In this document: positions 46,656 through 48,310 of the stretch, in pieces
Layout: every line of letters begins with the position of its first letter
Numbering within the stretch: position 1 is the first letter of the stretch
Source of the DNA: a virus
Virus record (IMG/VR): IMGVR_UViG_3300017743_000020
Span: 1 to 48,310 of that record
Strand: one strand, 5' to 3'
Length of the DNA: 48,310 nt
Notes under the pieces: model-generated
The model's database searches: none
Told to the model about the DNA's origin: nothing
The model's input: the letters and a program-made list of their open reading frames with translations, nothing else
Position numbers and translations under genes: made by a program

Positions 46656-48310
46656 GGCATTTTTTCATCTAAGTCAGGCATTTCATGCGGAACAAAGCAA
46701 CCAGACTTTGGTTCCCAAGTAAAATGGGCTTCAGCTCCGTTCTCACCTAAGTTTTGAAACTTACATTTCAATACCTTAACTTTTGTTGTTTTATTTTCGT
46801 AGTCTCTATGGACTAACAAGCCGTGGTAACTAGCATCATACCATTCACCACCACCTTTTATATTATACATTGTTGGCTCTTCGATCTTACCGTCTTGTGT
46901 TTTATACATTTTAGTTGGATGTGCAACTATAAATACTAACACATCATACTTTTTAGCAAACGTTTCGATCTTAGTTAGATATTCCATTGTGTAACGATTA
47001 ATGTCCTCTGTCTTACAATCAATGTCTCTAACCTTATTAAATGGATCTATAACTAGACATTTAATACCTTTACGTTTAACTAGCTCAGCACCTTTACGTA
47101 ACACAGACTCTAAAGTATAACGCTCCATATCAATAAAGAAAAAGTTATCATTAACATGGTTAGCTACTTGATTCCATTTGTCTCCACCAATATGGCCTTT
47201 GTTAGGCATATCACCCCATACTTTACGCATAAGCTTGTGTGCGTGTAAGAACGTAGGAGCATTTTCAGGAGATGCAAAAGCTGTCTTCCATTTATACTCT
47301 CTATTATAACCTACAACCATTTGATCTACAAAGTCTGACTTACCTGAACTAGGTATACCTGTTACAGTTATGAACTGTTTAGTATACGTAGAAAAGATGT
47401 TATCAAAATTAGGTAAACCAATTTGAAAGCCACGTTTAAAACCATTACGAACAAAGTCTGTAACTTCATCTTCAATGTCTTTAAATGTTGTAACGTTTTC
47501 TAATGGCACAGGTCTTGCATCTAATACCTTAGACTTAAGCTCTGACGCATTATATTTAATTAGATATTCATTTGCATCTTTACAGTCGTCAAATGATGCT
47601 AGATAACAAACCTCAGCACCAAGACGTCTTACAAGCTCTGACTGCAAGGCTAAGCCTGGTGGATCATTATCTACTGCAATGATTATCTTTTCTTTGTCTG
47701 TAAAGTAATCAATACAATTATCTAAGTAATCTAAGTTATTACTATTTAATGTAGCACCGTTTGGAACTGATATAGCATTTGTAATACCTGCTTCATGTAA
47801 AGCTAATACATCCATTTCGCCTTCAACTATAATACATGTATCATGTCCTACAGTATTATCTATATTGTAAAATACTTTTTCTGCTCCTTTATATAGCTTA
47901 AAGTTTTTACGTCCATCTCTATATTTAACATTAGTTAAGTTACCACCTAAATAATAATTAAATTGAATAGTATTCTCGGGTTTACCGGTCTGTGGCATAA
48001 ACTCTTTACCTTCACCTACACCAACCTCATTTAAGGTTTGTTTAGATATACCTCTTTCTTTAAACCAGTCTACAATTTTAGATTCAACTGGTTTGTGTTT
48101 TACTTCAGGCATCACATACTCACGCTCGGCTTTGCCTTTACGTTTAAATGTATGTAGTTGAAAAGTTTTATCACAGTTATGGCAAGTACCGATACCACGA
48201 CCCCAGTCATAAGAAGAGCATTTAGCTTTCTTGTTCTCAGGTTTCCTAGAAGATGAACACAGGGGACAAATCCCCTGCGTTTTACCTACTTCTAAGCCGT
48301 GCTGATTAAA
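46646..48310 (-). CDS. T7 gp4-like primase-helicase (5' end cut by window)
   Basis: Unwinds DNA and makes primers at the phage fork. The frame stays open to 48310, so the first residues are missing. From the window edge: a zinc-ribbon primase finger (CPLC at 15-18, C31, CHNC at 43-46), then a TOPRIM domain (IIVEGEMDV with EGE-x-D, followed by IIIAVDNDPPG and a DANEYL motif), then a RecA-like DnaB helicase domain with Walker A GIPSSGKS and Walker B KCLVIDPFN, and GGGEWYDASYHGLLV near the end. A GTG or ATG near 48115 could be mistaken for the start but would remove the zinc finger. It is the first gene of the visible minus-strand operon; a DNA polymerase gene is expected upstream. Confidence 0.92.
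   Translation of the reverse strand, partial: FNQHGLEVGKTQGICPLCSSSRKPENKKAKCSSYDWGRGIGTCHNCDKTFQLHTFKRKGKAEREYVMPEVKHKPVESKIVDWFKERGISKQTLNEVGVGEGKEFMPQTGKPENTIQFNYYLGGNLTNVKYRDGRKNFKLYKGAEKVFYNIDNTVGHDTCIIVEGEMDVLALHEAGITNAISVPNGATLNSNNLDYLDNCIDYFTDKEKIIIAVDNDPPGLALQSELVRRLGAEVCYLASFDDCKDANEYLIKYNASELKSKVLDARPVPLENVTTFKDIEDEVTDFVRNGFKRGFQIGLPNFDNIFSTYTKQFITVTGIPSSGKSDFVDQMVVGYNREYKWKTAFASPENAPTFLHAHKLMRKVWGDMPNKGHIGGDKWNQVANHVNDNFFFIDMERYTLESVLRKGAELVKRKGIKCLVIDPFNKVRDIDCKTEDINRYTMEYLTKIETFAKKYDVLVFIVAHPTKMYKTQDGKIEEPTMYNIKGGGEWYDASYHGLLVHRDYENKTTKVKVLKCKFQNLGENGAEAHFTWEPKSGCFVPHEMPDLDEKMPWD

Noticed and set aside
46646-48115. Primase-helicase as a complete 489-aa gene starting near 48115
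   Set aside because: The frame continues in phase to the window end and encodes a zinc finger (CPLC...CHNC), so the gene is cut by the window.
1-48310. Integrase, transposase, CRISPR array, rRNA or tRNA genes
   Set aside because: Looked for by motif and repeat pattern on both strands; none seen. tRNA detection by eye is weak, so a tool run would be needed to exclude small tRNAs.

Overview
The window is almost certainly part of a tailed double-stranded DNA phage genome. It contains a terminase, portal, capsid, tail and ejection set, a lysis group, and the start of a T7-like replication and nucleotide-metabolism set. No bacterial housekeeping block, rRNA, tRNA, integrase, IS element or CRISPR array was seen. 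The DNA is strongly AT-rich. Most start codons lack a Shine-Dalgarno sequence and are instead preceded by A/T-rich leaders such as AATTA or ATATT runs. This is typical of phages of Bacteroidota (marine flavobacteria being the likeliest hosts), though other AT-rich marine hosts cannot be excluded. Gene order (TerL, portal, scaffold-like, about 490-aa capsid protein, ring proteins, very long stabilisation/muzzle-type protein, internal proteins, giant protein) and the sequence style of the 642-aa tail protein suggest a short-tailed, crAss-like or related podovirus. That affiliation is inference and no search was run.

Layout. Positions 1-41055 are one long plus-strand block. 1-2871: a tiny Gly/Ser ORF, a GT32-type glycosyltransferase, an unknown gene, and a phage GroEL/GroES pair in groEL-groES order. 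2875-5165: three basic or charged proteins of unknown role, one a winged-helix candidate. 5183-8325: a promoter-like motif, two 52-aa ORFs too short for routine calling (one a membrane protein), a T7-lysozyme-type amidase, a spanin-like membrane coiled-coil protein, a basic Cys/Lys protein, an HExxH protein and a three-TM-type holin. 8328-10234: small proteins, a SAM methyltransferase and a possible GroES-fold protein. 10188-21708: small terminase candidate, TerL, portal, scaffold candidate, major capsid protein, decoration/fibre candidates and two ring/connector candidates. 21713-40033: tail and ejection proteins, including 1637-aa and 2804-aa giants and a candidate -1 frameshift site. 40030-41055: a 52-aa basic protein, a PAP2-type phosphatase and a DUF5872-like protein.

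A bidirectional terminator at 41101-41128 separates this block from the minus-strand block, 41134-48310. Read in transcription order (right to left), that block encodes a zinc-finger/TOPRIM/RecA-like primase-helicase (cut by the window end), an unknown protein, a signal-peptide protein, a ThyA-family enzyme, a GIY-YIG-like/MazG fusion, a second NTP-pyrophosphohydrolase-like protein, an endonuclease I-like resolvase, three small proteins, a class II (B12-dependent) ribonucleotide reductase and three tiny genes. Nearly all minus-strand genes overlap by 4-50 bases, which suggests one translationally coupled early/middle operon.

How it works together: the minus-strand block makes and polices dNTPs and replicates and resolves DNA. 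The plus-strand block builds the particle, probably folds its large proteins with its own chaperonin, packages DNA and lyses the host. The most interesting points are the candidate programmed -1 frameshift at the end of the 236-aa internal protein, the soluble PAP2 phosphatase, the GIY-YIG/MazG fusion, the giant protein with HExxH and HAD motifs, a 12-residue four-cysteine micro-ORF, and a thrice-repeated promoter-like motif that in one place abuts a terminator hairpin.
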